Part shown: piece by piece, positions 25,205 through 35,377 of the stretch | Position numbering within the stretch: the stretch's first letter is position 1 | Layout: every line of letters starts with the position of its first letter | Assembly (NCBI RefSeq): GCF_008632955.1 | Contig: NZ_CP043959.1 | Location: 6,510,001 to 6,574,000, forward strand | Length of the DNA: 64,000 nucleotides | Reading direction: 5' to 3' | DNA from: Streptomyces tendae | Lineage (GTDB): Bacteria; Actinomycetota; Actinomycetes; Streptomycetales; Streptomycetaceae | Position numbers and translations under genes: made by a program | The notes under the pieces: model-generated | Seen by the model: only the letters and a program-made list of their open reading frames with translations | Databases searched by the model: none | What the model was told of the DNA's origin: nothing

Positions 25205-27880
25205 ATGAGCACCGAGGAGAACCCCGCGGCGGCCCCCCGATCCCTCGCCGAGGCGCTCCGGGGGCGCGACGACGTCTCCCTGGCCGCGCTCCTGCGCAGC
25301 CGGCCGGATCTCATCACGCCCGTGCCCACGGACCTCACCCAGCTCGCCACCCGCGCGGGCACGCGCGCCTCGGTGGTCCGCGCGCTGGAGCACCTGGACC
25401 GGTTCACGCTGCAGACCGCGCAGGCGCTCGCGGTGGCGCCGGACCCGGCGGCGTACGACGAGCTGCTCGGGCTGCTGGCCGGCGACGACGGCGACCCGGC
25501 GGTGGCCGCCGCGCTGCCGCACGCCCTCGGCGTGCTGCGCGAACAGGCCCTGGTGTGGGGCCCCGACGACCGGCTGCGGCTGGTCCGCACCGCCCGCGAG
25601 CTGCTGTCGCCGTCCCCGCAGCATCCGTCGCCGACCGGTCTTGGCCCCACCGTGCGGGAGGCGACCGCGGGGATGTCGCCGGGCCGGATCCAGGAGATCG
25701 TGGCGACGGCCGGGCTGCCGTCGACGCACGACCCGGTCTCCGCCGTGGCCGCGCTGACCGGTCTCTTCAACGACCCGGAGCGGATGTCCGCACTGCTCGA
25801 CCAGGCGCCGAGCGAGTCGGTGGAGGTGCTGGAGCGGCTGGTGTGGGGGCCGCCGTACGGGCAGGTCACCGCCGAGCCGGCGGCCCGGCTGCGCTGGCTG
25901 CTCGACCGGGGGCTGCTGCTGCCGACGGCGCCCGGCACGGTGGTGCTGCCGCGCGAGGTGGCGCTGCGGCTGCGCGCCGGACGGGCGCACCGCACGACGG
26001 AACCGGTGCCGCCGCCCGTGGAGGCGGCCACCGCGCACCGCCCCCAGGTGGTGGACGCGACGGCCGCCGGGCAGGCGTACACGGCGCTGGCGACGGTCGA
26101 GGAGCTGCTGAAGGACTGGCACGAGGGCGGTCCGGCGGTGCTGCGGGCCGGCGGGCTGAGCGTGCGGGACCTCAAGCGGACCGCCGTGGCCCTGGACGTG
26201 ACCGAGCCGGTGGCCGCCTTCTGGGTCGAACTGGCCTACGCGGCGGGGCTGCTGGCGTCCGACGGGGAGGCCGACGAGCGGTACGCGGCGACCCCGGCGT
26301 ACGACGAGTGGCTGGAGCGGCCCGCCGGGGAGCGGTGGGCGCGGCTGGCCACGGCGTGGCTCGCGGCGACCCGTACTCCGGGCCTGGTCGGGGAGCGGGA
26401 CGCCAAGGACCGCACGCTGTCCGCGCTCGGTCCGGGCCTGGACCGCTCGGCCGCCCCGGAGGTACGGCACCGGGTGCTGACCCTGCTGGCGGCGCTCCCG
26501 GAGGGGGCCGCGCCCGCCGCCGAGTCGGTGCTGGCCCGGCTGCGCTGGGAGCGGCCCCGCGGTGGTGCGCGCCGGCGGGCGGCTCCGGCGGGCGCCCGCA
26601 GGGCGCAGGGGCAGCCCGCCGAGGGGACGCGGGGGACGGCGTTCCGCGCGGGCACGGGCGGTCACGGCGCGCCGGGGTATCCGGCCGACGGCGGGCGTGA
26701 CACCGGCGGGGACGGCGACGACCTGCGGTCGCGGCTGGCCCGCTGGACACTCGCCGAGGCCGAGATGCTGGGCGTCACCGGGCGCGGCGCCCTCGCCGCC
26801 CACGGACGCGCGCTGATCGGCGCGCCCGCGCCCCGCCGTCCGAAGGAGACGGAGCCCACGGGTCCGGGCGACAAGCTGCCCGTGCACCACCGGCCGGCCC
26901 CGCCGCCCCCCGCCCTCTCCCCCGCCGAGCAGGCCGCCGCCGCCGCGGCCGCCGGCCGGCTGCTGGAGCCCCTGCTGCCCGAGCCGCTGGACCACGTGCT
27001 GCTCCAGGCCGACCTGACGGCGGTCGCGCCGGGCCCGCTGGAGCGGCCGCTCGCGGACATGCTGGGGGTCCTCGCGGACGTGGAGTCGAAGGGTGGCGCG
27101 ACCGTCTACCGGTTCACGCCCGGCTCGGTACGGCGCGCCCTGGACGCCGGGCAGTCGGCCGCCGACCTGCACGCCTTCCTCGCCGCGCGGTCCCGCACCC
27201 CGGTGCCGCAGCCGCTGGCCTACCTCATCGATGACGTGGCCCGCCGGCACGGGCATCTGCGGGTGGGCGCCGCCTCGGCGTACGTGCGCTGCGACGACGA
27301 CGCGGTGCTCAACGAGATCATGGCCGACAAGCGGGCCGACGGGCTGGGCCTGCGCCGGCTCGCCCCGACCGTGCTGGCCGCGCGGACCGACCCGGCGGGG
27401 CTGCTGGAGGGGCTGCGCGCGATGGGGTTCGCACCGGCCGCCGAGTCCGCCGAGGGCGACGTGCTGATCGCCCGCGCCGACGCCCGCCGCACGCCCCCGC
27501 GCACGCCTCCGGAGCCGGTGCCGGACGGTCCGCCCGTCCCGGACGACACCCTGCTGGCGGCCGCGATCCGCGCCGTCCGCGCGGGCGATCTCGCCGCCAC
27601 GGCGCCGCGCAAGCCGGTCGGCGGCGATGCGGCGGGCGCGGCGCCGGGCGAGCTGCCCCGCACCACCGCCGCGGACACCCTGGCCACCCTTCAGGCCGCC
27701 GTGCTCACCAACGACACCCTGTGGATCGGGTACGTCAACGCGGAGGGGGCCGCCAGTCAGCGGGTCATCGCCCCGATCCGGGTCGAGGGCGGGTTCGTCA
27801 CTGCGTACGACCACACGGCCGACGAGGTGCGGACGTATCCCCTCCACCGGATCACGGGTGTCGCAGAACTGGCGGAGTGA
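25205..27880 (+). CDS. Helicase C-terminal-domain protein (Helicase_C_3 type)
   Basis: About 891 aa from ATG 25205 (GAGGCGG upstream). The middle and N-terminus are leucine/alanine-rich winged-helix-like segments (VLRAGGLSVRDLKRTAVALDV; LAYAAGLLASDGEADERYAAT). The C-terminal third has LEPLLPEPLDHVLLQADLTAVAPGPLERPL, RFTPGSVRRALDAG and a WYL-like end (IAPIRVEGGFVTAYDHTADEVRTYPLHRI). No Walker A motif is visible, so it is not itself a helicase motor. It is followed by the XPB helicase gene, an arrangement conserved in actinobacteria, which suggests a partner role in repair or transcription. Confidence 0.85.
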   Translation: MSTEENPAAAPRSLAEALRGRDDVSLAALLRSRPDLITPVPTDLTQLATRAGTRASVVRALEHLDRFTLQTAQALAVAPDPAAYDELLGLLAGDDGDPAVAAALPHALGVLREQALVWGPDDRLRLVRTARELLSPSPQHPSPTGLGPTVREATAGMSPGRIQEIVATAGLPSTHDPVSAVAALTGLFNDPERMSALLDQAPSESVEVLERLVWGPPYGQVTAEPAARLRWLLDRGLLLPTAPGTVVLPREVALRLRAGRAHRTTEPVPPPVEAATAHRPQVVDATAAGQAYTALATVEELLKDWHEGGPAVLRAGGLSVRDLKRTAVALDVTEPVAAFWVELAYAAGLLASDGEADERYAATPAYDEWLERPAGERWARLATAWLAATRTPGLVGERDAKDRTLSALGPGLDRSAAPEVRHRVLTLLAALPEGAAPAAESVLARLRWERPRGGARRRAAPAGARRAQGQPAEGTRGTAFRAGTGGHGAPGYPADGGRDTGGDGDDLRSRLARWTLAEAEMLGVTGRGALAAHGRALIGAPAPRRPKETEPTGPGDKLPVHHRPAPPPPALSPAEQAAAAAAAGRLLEPLLPEPLDHVLLQADLTAVAPGPLERPLADMLGVLADVESKGGATVYRFTPGSVRRALDAGQSAADLHAFLAARSRTPVPQPLAYLIDDVARRHGHLRVGAASAYVRCDDDAVLNEIMADKRADGLGLRRLAPTVLAARTDPAGLLEGLRAMGFAPAAESAEGDVLIARADARRTPPRTPPEPVPDGPPVPDDTLLAAAIRAVRAGDLAATAPRKPVGGDAAGAAPGELPRTTAADTLATLQAAVLTNDTLWIGYVNAEGAASQRVIAPIRVEGGFVTAYDHTADEVRTYPLHRITGVAELAE

Positions 27881-27922
27881 TACGGCGGGCGGGTACGTGC
27901 GGGTTCGTCACGGTTGATCGCG

Positions 27923-27960
27923 CCGTTCCCCGCGCGCCTGAGGGGCGCTTCGGGGAACGG
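27923..27960 (+). terminator. Terminator-like hairpin
   Basis: CCGTTCCCCG (27923-27932) pairs with CGGGGAACGG (27951-27960), with an inner GCGCC/GGCGC stem. It is a variant of the CGCAGTTCCCCGCGCC intergenic family also seen in the 23.6-kb repeats. It lies after the helicase-associated gene and before XPB. Confidence 0.75.
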
Positions 27961-28038
27961 TGTGGAATGCCATCAGGCAAACTGGACGTTTGGCCGTGCA
28001 GTGCCCGTGCCGAGCCCGTCGCAGAAAGGCAGCCGCGC

Positions 28039-29682
28039 GTGAATGGTCCGCTCATCGTCCAGTCCGACAAAACTCTGCTCCTCGAGGTCGACCACGAGCA
28101 GGCCGACGACTGCCGTCGCGTCATCGCGCCGTTCGCCGAACTGGAACGGGCCCCCGAACACATCCACACCTACCGCGTGACCCCGCTCGGCCTGTGGAAC
28201 GCGCGCGCCGCCGGCCACGACGCCGAGCAGGTCGTGGACGCGCTGGTGCAGTACAGCCGCTACCCGGTGCCGCACGCTCTGCTCGTCGACATCGCCGACA
28301 CCATGGACCGCTACGGCCGGCTCAGCCTGGTCAAGCACCCCGCGCACGGGCTCGTCCTCACCACCACCGACCGCCCGGTCCTCGAGGAGGTACTGCGCTC
28401 CAAGCGCGTCGCCCCGCTCGTCGGCGCCCGGATCGACCCGGACACGGTCCTGGTGCACCCCTCGGAGCGCGGGCAGATCAAGCAGACCCTGCTGAAGCTG
28501 GGCTGGCCGGCCGAGGACCTCGCCGGGTACGTGGACGGCGAGGCGCACCCGATCGAGCTGGCCGAGGACGGCTGGGCGCTGCGCCCGTACCAGAAGCAGG
28601 CCGTGGAGAACTTCTGGCACGGCGGCTCCGGCGTGGTCGTCCTGCCCTGCGGCGCCGGCAAGACGCTGGTCGGCGCGGGCGCGATGGCGCAGGCGAAGTC
28701 CACCACGCTGATCCTCGTCACCAACACGGTCTCGGCCCGGCAGTGGAAGCACGAGCTGGTGAAGCGGACGTCGCTCACCGAGGACGAGATCGGCGAGTAC
28801 AGCGGCACGAAGAAGGAGATCCGCCCCGTCACCATCGCCACCTACCAGGTGCTGACGACGAAGCGGAAGGGCATCTACCCCCACCTGGAGCTGTTCGACT
28901 CCCGGGACTGGGGTCTGATCGTCTACGACGAGGTGCATCTGCTGCCCGCGCCCGTCTTCAAGTTCACCGCCGACCTCCAGGCCCGGCGCCGGCTCGGCCT
29001 GACGGCGACCCTGGTCCGTGAGGACGGCCGCGAGTCGGACGTCTTCTCGCTGATCGGCCCGAAGCGGTTCGACGCGCCGTGGAAGGAGATCGAGGCGCAG
29101 GGCTACATCGCCCCGGCCGACTGCGTCGAGGTCCGGGTGAACCTCACCGACTCCGAGCGGCTGGCGTACGCGACGGCCGAGCAGGAGGAGAAGTACCGCT
29201 TCTGCTCGACGACCGCCACCAAGCAGAAGGTGACGGAGGCGATCGTCCGCCGGTTCGCCGGGCAGCAGATCCTGGTCATCGGGCAGTACATCGACCAGCT
29301 CGACGAACTGGGCGAGCACCTGGACGCGCCGGTCATCAAGGGCGAGACGTCCAACGCCCAGCGGGAGAAGCTGTTCGAGGCGTTCCGGCAGGGCGAGCTG
29401 AGCGTGCTGGTGGTGTCGAAGGTCGCGAACTTCTCGATCGACCTGCCGGAGGCGACGGTCGCCGTGCAGGTGTCCGGCACCTTCGGGTCGCGGCAGGAGG
29501 AGGCGCAGCGGCTCGGCCGGGTGCTGCGGCCGAAGGCGGACGGGCACCAGGCGCACTTCTACTCCGTGGTCGCCCGCGACACCATCGACCAGGACTTCGC
29601 GGCGCACCGCCAGCGGTTCCTGGCCGAGCAGGGGTACGCCTACCGGATCATGGACGCGGACGAGCTCCTCGCGGACAGCTGA
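28039..29682 (+). CDS. XPB-type DNA repair helicase
   Basis: 547-aa superfamily-2 helicase from GTG 28039. The N-terminal ~170 residues are the XPB damage-recognition-like domain (TLLLEVDHEQADDCRRVIAPFAELE; YRVTPLGLWNARAAGH). Walker A is LPCGAGKTLVGAG (Gly205-Thr209), the DEVH box is at 297-300, motif III is LGLTATLVREDGR, and motif VI is EEAQRLGRVLRPK. Mycobacterial and archaeal relatives are 3'-5' unwinding ATPases. It probably acts in nucleotide-excision repair or transcription-coupled processes with the upstream helicase-associated protein. Confidence 0.94.
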   Translation: MNGPLIVQSDKTLLLEVDHEQADDCRRVIAPFAELERAPEHIHTYRVTPLGLWNARAAGHDAEQVVDALVQYSRYPVPHALLVDIADTMDRYGRLSLVKHPAHGLVLTTTDRPVLEEVLRSKRVAPLVGARIDPDTVLVHPSERGQIKQTLLKLGWPAEDLAGYVDGEAHPIELAEDGWALRPYQKQAVENFWHGGSGVVVLPCGAGKTLVGAGAMAQAKSTTLILVTNTVSARQWKHELVKRTSLTEDEIGEYSGTKKEIRPVTIATYQVLTTKRKGIYPHLELFDSRDWGLIVYDEVHLLPAPVFKFTADLQARRRLGLTATLVREDGRESDVFSLIGPKRFDAPWKEIEAQGYIAPADCVEVRVNLTDSERLAYATAEQEEKYRFCSTTATKQKVTEAIVRRFAGQQILVIGQYIDQLDELGEHLDAPVIKGETSNAQREKLFEAFRQGELSVLVVSKVANFSIDLPEATVAVQVSGTFGSRQEEAQRLGRVLRPKADGHQAHFYSVVARDTIDQDFAAHRQRFLAEQGYAYRIMDADELLADS

Positions 29683-29700
29683 CCCGTCAGCTGCCCCGCG

Positions 29701-30084
29701 TCATCCCTCGGGCAGGTGGAACACCAGCGCGAGGACGCACAGCCAGGGCAGCAGCGACAGTCCGGCCAGCCAGACGCGGGCGACCGCCCAGCGGCGGGTC
29801 CACGGCAGCAGCCAGGAGGCGGCGCAGGCGGCCACCGCGAGGATGCCGCCGAGGAACAGGGTGCCGTGGACGACGTCCAGGGCGGTCGTCAGGGCCGGCG
29901 AGCAGTCGTCGGGGCCGCAACTGTCCGTCGCCATGACGGACAGTGCCCCGAACAGCAGCGCGAGCGGCGCCAGCATCACCCCGAGCACGGTGGCGACGGC
30001 GGGCGCCACCCACGCGCGGGTGTCACGCTCGGCCCGGTACTGCCGGTCCGGCGGGGCGGGAGCGAGGGCGCCGTGGTGACTCAT
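29701..30084 (-). CDS. Small integral membrane protein
   Basis: 127 aa from ATG 30084. Three hydrophobic helices are evident (VATVLGVMLAPLALLFGALSVM; ALDVVHGTLFLGGILAVAAC; WLAGLSLLPWLCVLALVF), with a CGPDDC pair between the first two. No family assignment. It is convergent with XPB, only 18 bp from its stop, and lies 113 bp downstream of the ABC permease gene on the same strand. Confidence 0.75.
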   Translation of the reverse strand: MSHHGALAPAPPDRQYRAERDTRAWVAPAVATVLGVMLAPLALLFGALSVMATDSCGPDDCSPALTTALDVVHGTLFLGGILAVAACAASWLLPWTRRWAVARVWLAGLSLLPWLCVLALVFHLPEG

Positions 30085-30197
30085 ACGGCCAGTGAAGCGG
30101 CCCCGGGCGACGATCGCACCGGGGCCGCTACTCAACCGCGCGGGTGTACACGTACTCACCTCGACTGGCGGGCGCCTCACTTCCAGGGGCGTGAGCC

Positions 30198-31006
30198 TCA
30201 CTTCGGGTCGCGGGCGAAGGAGGCCGTCGACCAGAAGTAGCCGAGCACCGTCAGGGCCACGCACCAGCCGAGCGCCAGCCACCCGTTGTGGCCGATCTCG
30301 CTGCCCAGCAGCAGCCCGCGCAGGGTCTCGATGGCCGGCGTGAACGGCTGGTACTCGGCGACCGGCCGGAACCAGCCCGGCATCCCGTCGACCGGGACGA
30401 AGGCGCTGGACAGCAGCGGCAGCAGGATCAGCGGGGTGGCGTTGTTGCTGGCGGCCTCGGCGTTCGGGGCGCCGAGGCCCATACCGACCGCGATCCAGGT
30501 GAGCGCCGTGGCGAACAGCACCAGCAGGCCGAAGGCGGCCAGCCACTCCAGCGCCGTGGCGTCCGTGGAGCGGAAGCCGATCGCCACGGCCACCGCGCCC
30601 ACGACGACCACGCTCAGGACCGCCTTCAGCACACTGCCGACGACGTGCCCGACGAGCACCGAGCCGCGGTGGATGGCCATGGTGCGGAAGCGGGAGACGA
30701 TCCCCTCGGTCATGTCCATCGACACGGAGACCGCGGTGCCGATGGCGGTGGAGCCGATGGTCATCAGCAGCAGGCCCGGCACCAGGTAGGCGACGTACGC
30801 GGACCGGCCGCCGCCGCCGAGTCCGGCGCTCATCACGTCGCCGAAGACGTACACGAAGAGCAGGAGCAGCATGACCGGCGTGAGCAGCAGGTTGAGCGTG
30901 AGGGACGGGTAGCGCCGCGCGTGCAGCAGGTTGCGGCGCACCATCGTGGACGAGTCGCGCAGGGCGAGGGAGAGGCGGCCCGGGCGGGCGGGAGTCTGGA
31001 GGGCGG

Positions 31007-31010
<4 letters not shown>
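30198..31010 (-). CDS. ABC-2 type export permease (DrrB-like)
   Basis: 270-aa permease with six predicted helices, of the daunorubicin-exporter DrrB/ABC-2 family: RNLLHARRYPSLTLNLLLTPVMLLLLFVYVFG at the N-terminus, EGIVSRFRTMAIHRGSVLVGHV (the conserved FRSLP-like loop), and PLLSSAFVPVDGMPGWFRPVAEYQPFTP near the C-terminus. Its ATG overlaps the ATPase stop by 4 nt (31007-31010). It probably exports a hydrophobic toxic compound; the substrate is unknown. Confidence 0.93.
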
Positions 31011-31984
<974 letters not shown>

Positions 31985-31998
31985 CGCGGGCTCCTTTG

Positions 31999-32153
31999 CG
32001 TTGCAACGTGTTTCTGACATCGAAAACGCTACGTTGCATTCACAGCAGTGGCAACGTACTTGTTGCGTTGATATCCCTAAGGACCAGCTCAACAGCACTA
32101 TTTCGTTGCACTGTTCTGCGAGATAACGCAACAATGAGGAGGAGTGCGTTGCA
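31999..32153. promoter_or_regulatory. Cluster of six CGTTGC-type operator sites
   Basis: The ABC-exporter/regulator gap contains CGTTGCAACG (perfect palindrome, 31999-32008), CGTTGCA (32032-32038), the inverted pair GCAAC-N6-GTTGC (32051-32066), CGTTGCA (32104-32110), AACGCAAC (32125-32132) and CGTTGCA (32147-32153). Such density is far above chance and indicates cooperative binding, presumably by the adjacent MarR-like protein. The last site abuts an alternative ATG at 32154. Confidence 0.85.
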
Positions 32154-32213
32154 ATGGAAAGCCGTCGAACGCTACGCTGGAGCCCCATCGGGCGAACGGC
32201 GGAGGAGAAGCAC

Positions 32214-32996
32214 GTGCCGGGAGGCAGGCTGACCCAGCAGGAGCGGCAGCGGATCGCGTCGGGGCTGGCCGACGGGCTGGCGTACGCGGAGATCGCGCGC
32301 CGCCTGGACCGCCCCACGTCGACGGTCACCCGCGAGGTGATGCGCAACGGCGGCCCCACCGCCTACCGCGCGGAACTGGCCCAGCGCGCCGCCGAGCGCC
32401 GCGCCCACCGGCGCACACGGGCCGCCGCCCGGGGGCAGAAGGCGGCGCCGGACCGGTACGGACGCGACCCGGAGGCCGTGCGCGCCTACGAGGAGACGCT
32501 CACCACCGTCTTCATAGCGTCGGGCACGCCCAGGATGATGGCCAGGGTCATGGCCTGCCTCACGCTCAGCGACTCCGGCAGTCTCACCGCCGCCGAGCTG
32601 GCCGAGCGGCTCCGGGTCAGCCCGGCGTCCGTCTCGAAGGCCGTCGCGTTCCTGGAGAGCCAGGACCTCGTCCGCCGCTTCCGCGACGAGGGGCGCCGTG
32701 AGCGCTACGGCTTCGACGAGGACATCTGGTATCAGTCGATGGTCGCCAGCGCGCGTTCCACCGCGCAGATCGCGGTGACCTCACGGGAGGGTGTCGACGT
32801 CATGGGGCCCGGAACACCGGCCGCCACACGCCTGGAGAACGCCGCGCGCTTCCTCGACTTCGTCTCCACGACCATGATCCGCGCCGCGGAGGAGGCGCGT
32901 GACCTGTTGCTCGGGCAGCCGGCGCCCGACGCCGAGGGCGCGGAATCGCACACGGCCGGCACGGACGCGGACCGCTCGCGGGGGCGGGAGGACTAG
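32214..32996 (+). CDS. MarR/GbsR-like regulator with N-terminal IS30-type HTH
   Basis: About 260 aa from GTG 32214, with GGAGGAGAAG in ideal position; an ATG at 32154 (also with AGGAGG) would add 20 residues. The N-terminal ~45 residues match the IS30-transposase-like helix-turn-helix (LTQQERQRIASGLADGLAYAEIARRLDRP, then TSTVTREVMRNGG). The central domain is a winged helix (GTPRMMARVMACLTLSDSGSLTAAELAERLRVSPASVSKAVAFLE). Two DNA-binding domains in one chain could explain the many operator half-sites upstream. It probably represses the divergent ABC exporter. Confidence 0.88.
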   Translation: MPGGRLTQQERQRIASGLADGLAYAEIARRLDRPTSTVTREVMRNGGPTAYRAELAQRAAERRAHRRTRAAARGQKAAPDRYGRDPEAVRAYEETLTTVFIASGTPRMMARVMACLTLSDSGSLTAAELAERLRVSPASVSKAVAFLESQDLVRRFRDEGRRERYGFDEDIWYQSMVASARSTAQIAVTSREGVDVMGPGTPAATRLENAARFLDFVSTTMIRAAEEARDLLLGQPAPDAEGAESHTAGTDADRSRGRED

Positions 32997-33028
32997 GGCG
33001 GACGGCGGTCCCGGAGGGCAAGGGACGT

Positions 33029-33214
33029 CTACCGGCGGCGGACGCCCGCCTCCTGGCCGTACTCGCCGAGAAGGATCACGTCGAAGGCCGCGCCGAGGAA
33101 CACCTTCACGGCGCGCAGGGCGTCACCGACGCGGTGCGGGTGACTGCCCTCGACCGGGGTGGCGCCGCTCGGGCGGACCGGCGGACCGGTGGGGTGGACG
33201 GTGGCTGCGCTCAT
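33029..33214 (-). CDS. Small conserved protein, unknown function
   Basis: 61 aa from ATG 33214. The N-terminal half is proline/threonine-rich. The C-terminal half (HRVGDALRAVKVFLGAAFDVILLGEYGQEAGVRRR region) is an amphipathic to hydrophobic helix that I believe recurs in Streptomyces small proteins. No strong ribosome site is visible, so coding is supported mainly by the composition of the C-terminal half. It is convergent with the MarR-like gene. Confidence 0.5.
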   Translation of the reverse strand: MSAATVHPTGPPVRPSGATPVEGSHPHRVGDALRAVKVFLGAAFDVILLGEYGQEAGVRRR

Positions 33215-33332
33215 GTGTCCATGGTTGCTCGCGTGCCCCCGTACCGGCATCGGCCCAGGGGACCGATCCGCCGGGCCGCCGCGTACGCCTGCGGAACGAG
33301 CCGTCCCTCTCAGGCAGGACGGGGTCACCCCT

Positions 33333-33400
33333 AGGGGTGTTCCCTCGGACCCACCAGGGGTGTTCCCTCGGACCCACCAGGGGTGTTCCCTCGGACCCAG
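33333..33400. repeat. 23-bp tandem repeat, about three copies
   Basis: AGGGGTGTTCCCTCGGACCC followed by ACC is repeated exactly at 33333, 33356 and 33379; the third copy loses its last bases. It lies just downstream of the convergent aldo/keto reductase gene. There are no spacers, so it is a tandem repeat, not CRISPR. Confidence 0.9.
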
Positions 33401-33435
33401 GGGTTGCTCCCCCGCACCGGGCGGTCCGCAGCCGT

Positions 33436-34329
33436 TCAGCGGCCGATCGTGTCCAGGGCGGCCAGGTCCTCCTCGGTCAGGTCCAGGCTCGCACCGGCGA
33501 CGTTCTCCCGCAGGTGCGCCACCGACGACGTGCCCGGGATCAGCAGGATGTTCGGCGAGCGCCGCAGCAGCCAGGCCAGGGCGACCGCCATCGGTCGGAC
33601 CCCACGCCGCTCGGCCACGGCCGAGAGCGTCGCGGACTGCAGCGGGGTGAACCCGCCGAGCGGGAAGAACGGCACGTAGGCGACGCCCTGTCCGGCGAGC
33701 CGGTCGACGAGGTCGTCGTCCTGCCGGTGGGCGAGGTTGTAGAGGTTCTGCACGCAGACGAACGGGGCGATGGTCTCCGCCTCGGCGATCTGCTCAGGGG
33801 TCGCGTTGCTCAGGCCGAGGTGCCGGATCAGGCCCTGCTCCTGGAGCTCGACGAGGGTCTCGTACGCCGTGGCGAGCGAGCCGGGACGCGGTCCCGTGGC
33901 GTCGCCGAGCCGCAGGTTCACCAGGTCCAGCGTGTCGACGCCGAGGGTCTCCAGGTTGGCGTCCACGGCGCGGCGCAGGTCGTCGGGCTCGCGGGCCGGG
34001 GGCCAGCCGCCGTCGGCGTCCCGGTGCGCGCCGACCTTGGTGACGACGTGCAGCGGGCCGGGGTAGGGGTGCAGGGCCTCACGGATCAGCCGGTTGGTGA
34101 CGTGCGGGCCGTAGGCGTCGGCGGTGTCGATGTGGGTGATGCCGAGGCGCACGGCCTCGCGCAGCACGGCGAGGGCGCCGTCGTGATCGGCGGGCGGCCC
34201 CATCACGCCCGGCCCCGCGAGCTGCATGGCGCCGTACCCGAACCGGGTGACGGTCAGGTCGCCCATCGTCCAGGTGCCGCCGGGGAGCGTGGGCGTCGGA
34301 GTGCTGTCGGAAGTGGTCGCGGTGGTCAT
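33436..34329 (-). CDS. Aldo/keto reductase
   Basis: 297-aa TIM-barrel NADPH-dependent oxidoreductase. It has the catalytic Asp and Tyr in GITHIDTADAYGP, Lys in HVVTKVG, the barrel strand LVNLRLGD, the substrate-side segment HLGLSNATPEQI, and cofactor-binding LLIPGTSSVAHLREN. All four catalytic residues (Asp, Tyr, Lys, and a His-equivalent position) can be placed, though the His position reads as Asn or Arg-region and is uncertain. The gene is divergent from an XRE regulator that probably controls it; substrates are not predictable. Confidence 0.92.
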   Translation of the reverse strand: MTTATTSDSTPTPTLPGGTWTMGDLTVTRFGYGAMQLAGPGVMGPPADHDGALAVLREAVRLGITHIDTADAYGPHVTNRLIREALHPYPGPLHVVTKVGAHRDADGGWPPAREPDDLRRAVDANLETLGVDTLDLVNLRLGDATGPRPGSLATAYETLVELQEQGLIRHLGLSNATPEQIAEAETIAPFVCVQNLYNLAHRQDDDLVDRLAGQGVAYVPFFPLGGFTPLQSATLSAVAERRGVRPMAVALAWLLRRSPNILLIPGTSSVAHLRENVAGASLDLTEEDLAALDTIGR

Positions 34330-34432
34330 GCCCCCCACCGTGCGCCGCGGCCGGCGTCCCGCCCAGTTCCCCGGCGATCCTGGGAGTGACAGGACCAGGG
34401 ACGGAACGCTCCGCGCGCCTACGATGGAACCC

Positions 34433-35377
34433 ATGTCTGAGGAGAACCGGCTCGGTGACTATCTCCGGGCGCGCCGGGAGCTGGTGACACCGGCCGACAT
34501 GGGCCTGCCGGTTCACGGAATACGCCGGGTGCCGGGGCTGCGCCGTGAAGAGGTCGCCCTGCTCGCCGGCATCAGCTCCGACTACTACCTGCGGCTGGAG
34601 CAGGGCCGCGACCGCAACCCCTCGGCGCAGGTCCTCGACGCGCTCGCCCGGGTGCTGCTGCTCGACGACACCGCCGCCGCGTACCTCCACCAGCTCGCCG
34701 CGCCCCGGCCCCGGGCCCGCCGCCGCCCGTCCCGGCGCCCGGCCGTCCCGCCGGCCACGGCGCAGCTGCTGCAGTCGGTCGGGCTGCCGGCGTTCGTGAC
34801 GGACCGGACCCTCGACGTGATCGCGGTCAACCCGCTCGCGTCCGCGCTGGTGCCGTCCGTGCGGGTGGGCGAGAACCGGCTGCGGTCGTTCTTCCTCGAC
34901 CCGGCCGAGCGGGATCTGCACGCGGACTGGTCGCACACGGCGGCCCAGTGCGTGGCCGTCTTCCGGCGGCGGCTCGGGTCCGACGTCGACGACCCGCGCG
35001 TGGTGCGGCTCGTCGGGGAGCTGTCGCTGGCGAGCGCCGAGTTCCGCAAGCTGTGGGCCCGCCACGACGTGCGGCCGGTCGTCGACAAGCCGATCCGGAT
35101 GAACCACCCGCAGGTCGGGGAGCTGAGCCTGACCCTGTCCAAGCTGGACGTCGACGGCCCGGACGGGCTGATGCTCGCGGCCTACCACGCGGCGCCGGGC
35201 AGCGAGGACGCCGAGCGGCTGGCGCTGCTGGCGTCCCTGACGACGCAGCAGGCGCGGCGCGCGACGGAGCCGGCGCGGCACGGGGTGTCCGGCGGCGCGG
35301 GGCGTCGTCCGGGGCGCGCGGACGGTCGTCCGGGGCGCGCGGAAATCCGTTTGGACGGCCCCCGCCCCACGGCCTAG
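34433..35377 (+). CDS. XRE-family regulator (MmyB-like)
   Basis: 314 aa from ATG 34433. The N-terminal HTH reads LGDYLRARRELVTPADMGLP with GLRREEVALLAGISSDYYLRLEQGRDRNPSAQVLDALARVL. The C-terminal ligand-binding part is PAS-like (MmyB): LPAFVTDRTLDVIAVNPLASAL and ERDLHADWSHTAAQCVAVFR. This family often regulates a divergent oxidoreductase and senses a small molecule. An inverted repeat CCTGG-N11-CCAGG (34379-34399) lies in the shared promoter gap. The tail contains a short duplicated GC-rich segment encoding RRPGRADGRPGRAE. Confidence 0.92.
   Translation: MSEENRLGDYLRARRELVTPADMGLPVHGIRRVPGLRREEVALLAGISSDYYLRLEQGRDRNPSAQVLDALARVLLLDDTAAAYLHQLAAPRPRARRRPSRRPAVPPATAQLLQSVGLPAFVTDRTLDVIAVNPLASALVPSVRVGENRLRSFFLDPAERDLHADWSHTAAQCVAVFRRRLGSDVDDPRVVRLVGELSLASAEFRKLWARHDVRPVVDKPIRMNHPQVGELSLTLSKLDVDGPDGLMLAAYHAAPGSEDAERLALLASLTTQQARRATEPARHGVSGGAGRRPGRADGRPGRAEIRLDGPRPTA

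Noticed and set aside
32214..32350. IS30 transposase fragment
   Set aside because: The IS30-like helix-turn-helix is part of an intact regulator; there are no DDE residues, inverted repeats or target duplications.
33333..33400. Possible CRISPR array
   Set aside because: Repeats are directly adjacent with no unique spacers, and no cas genes are present.
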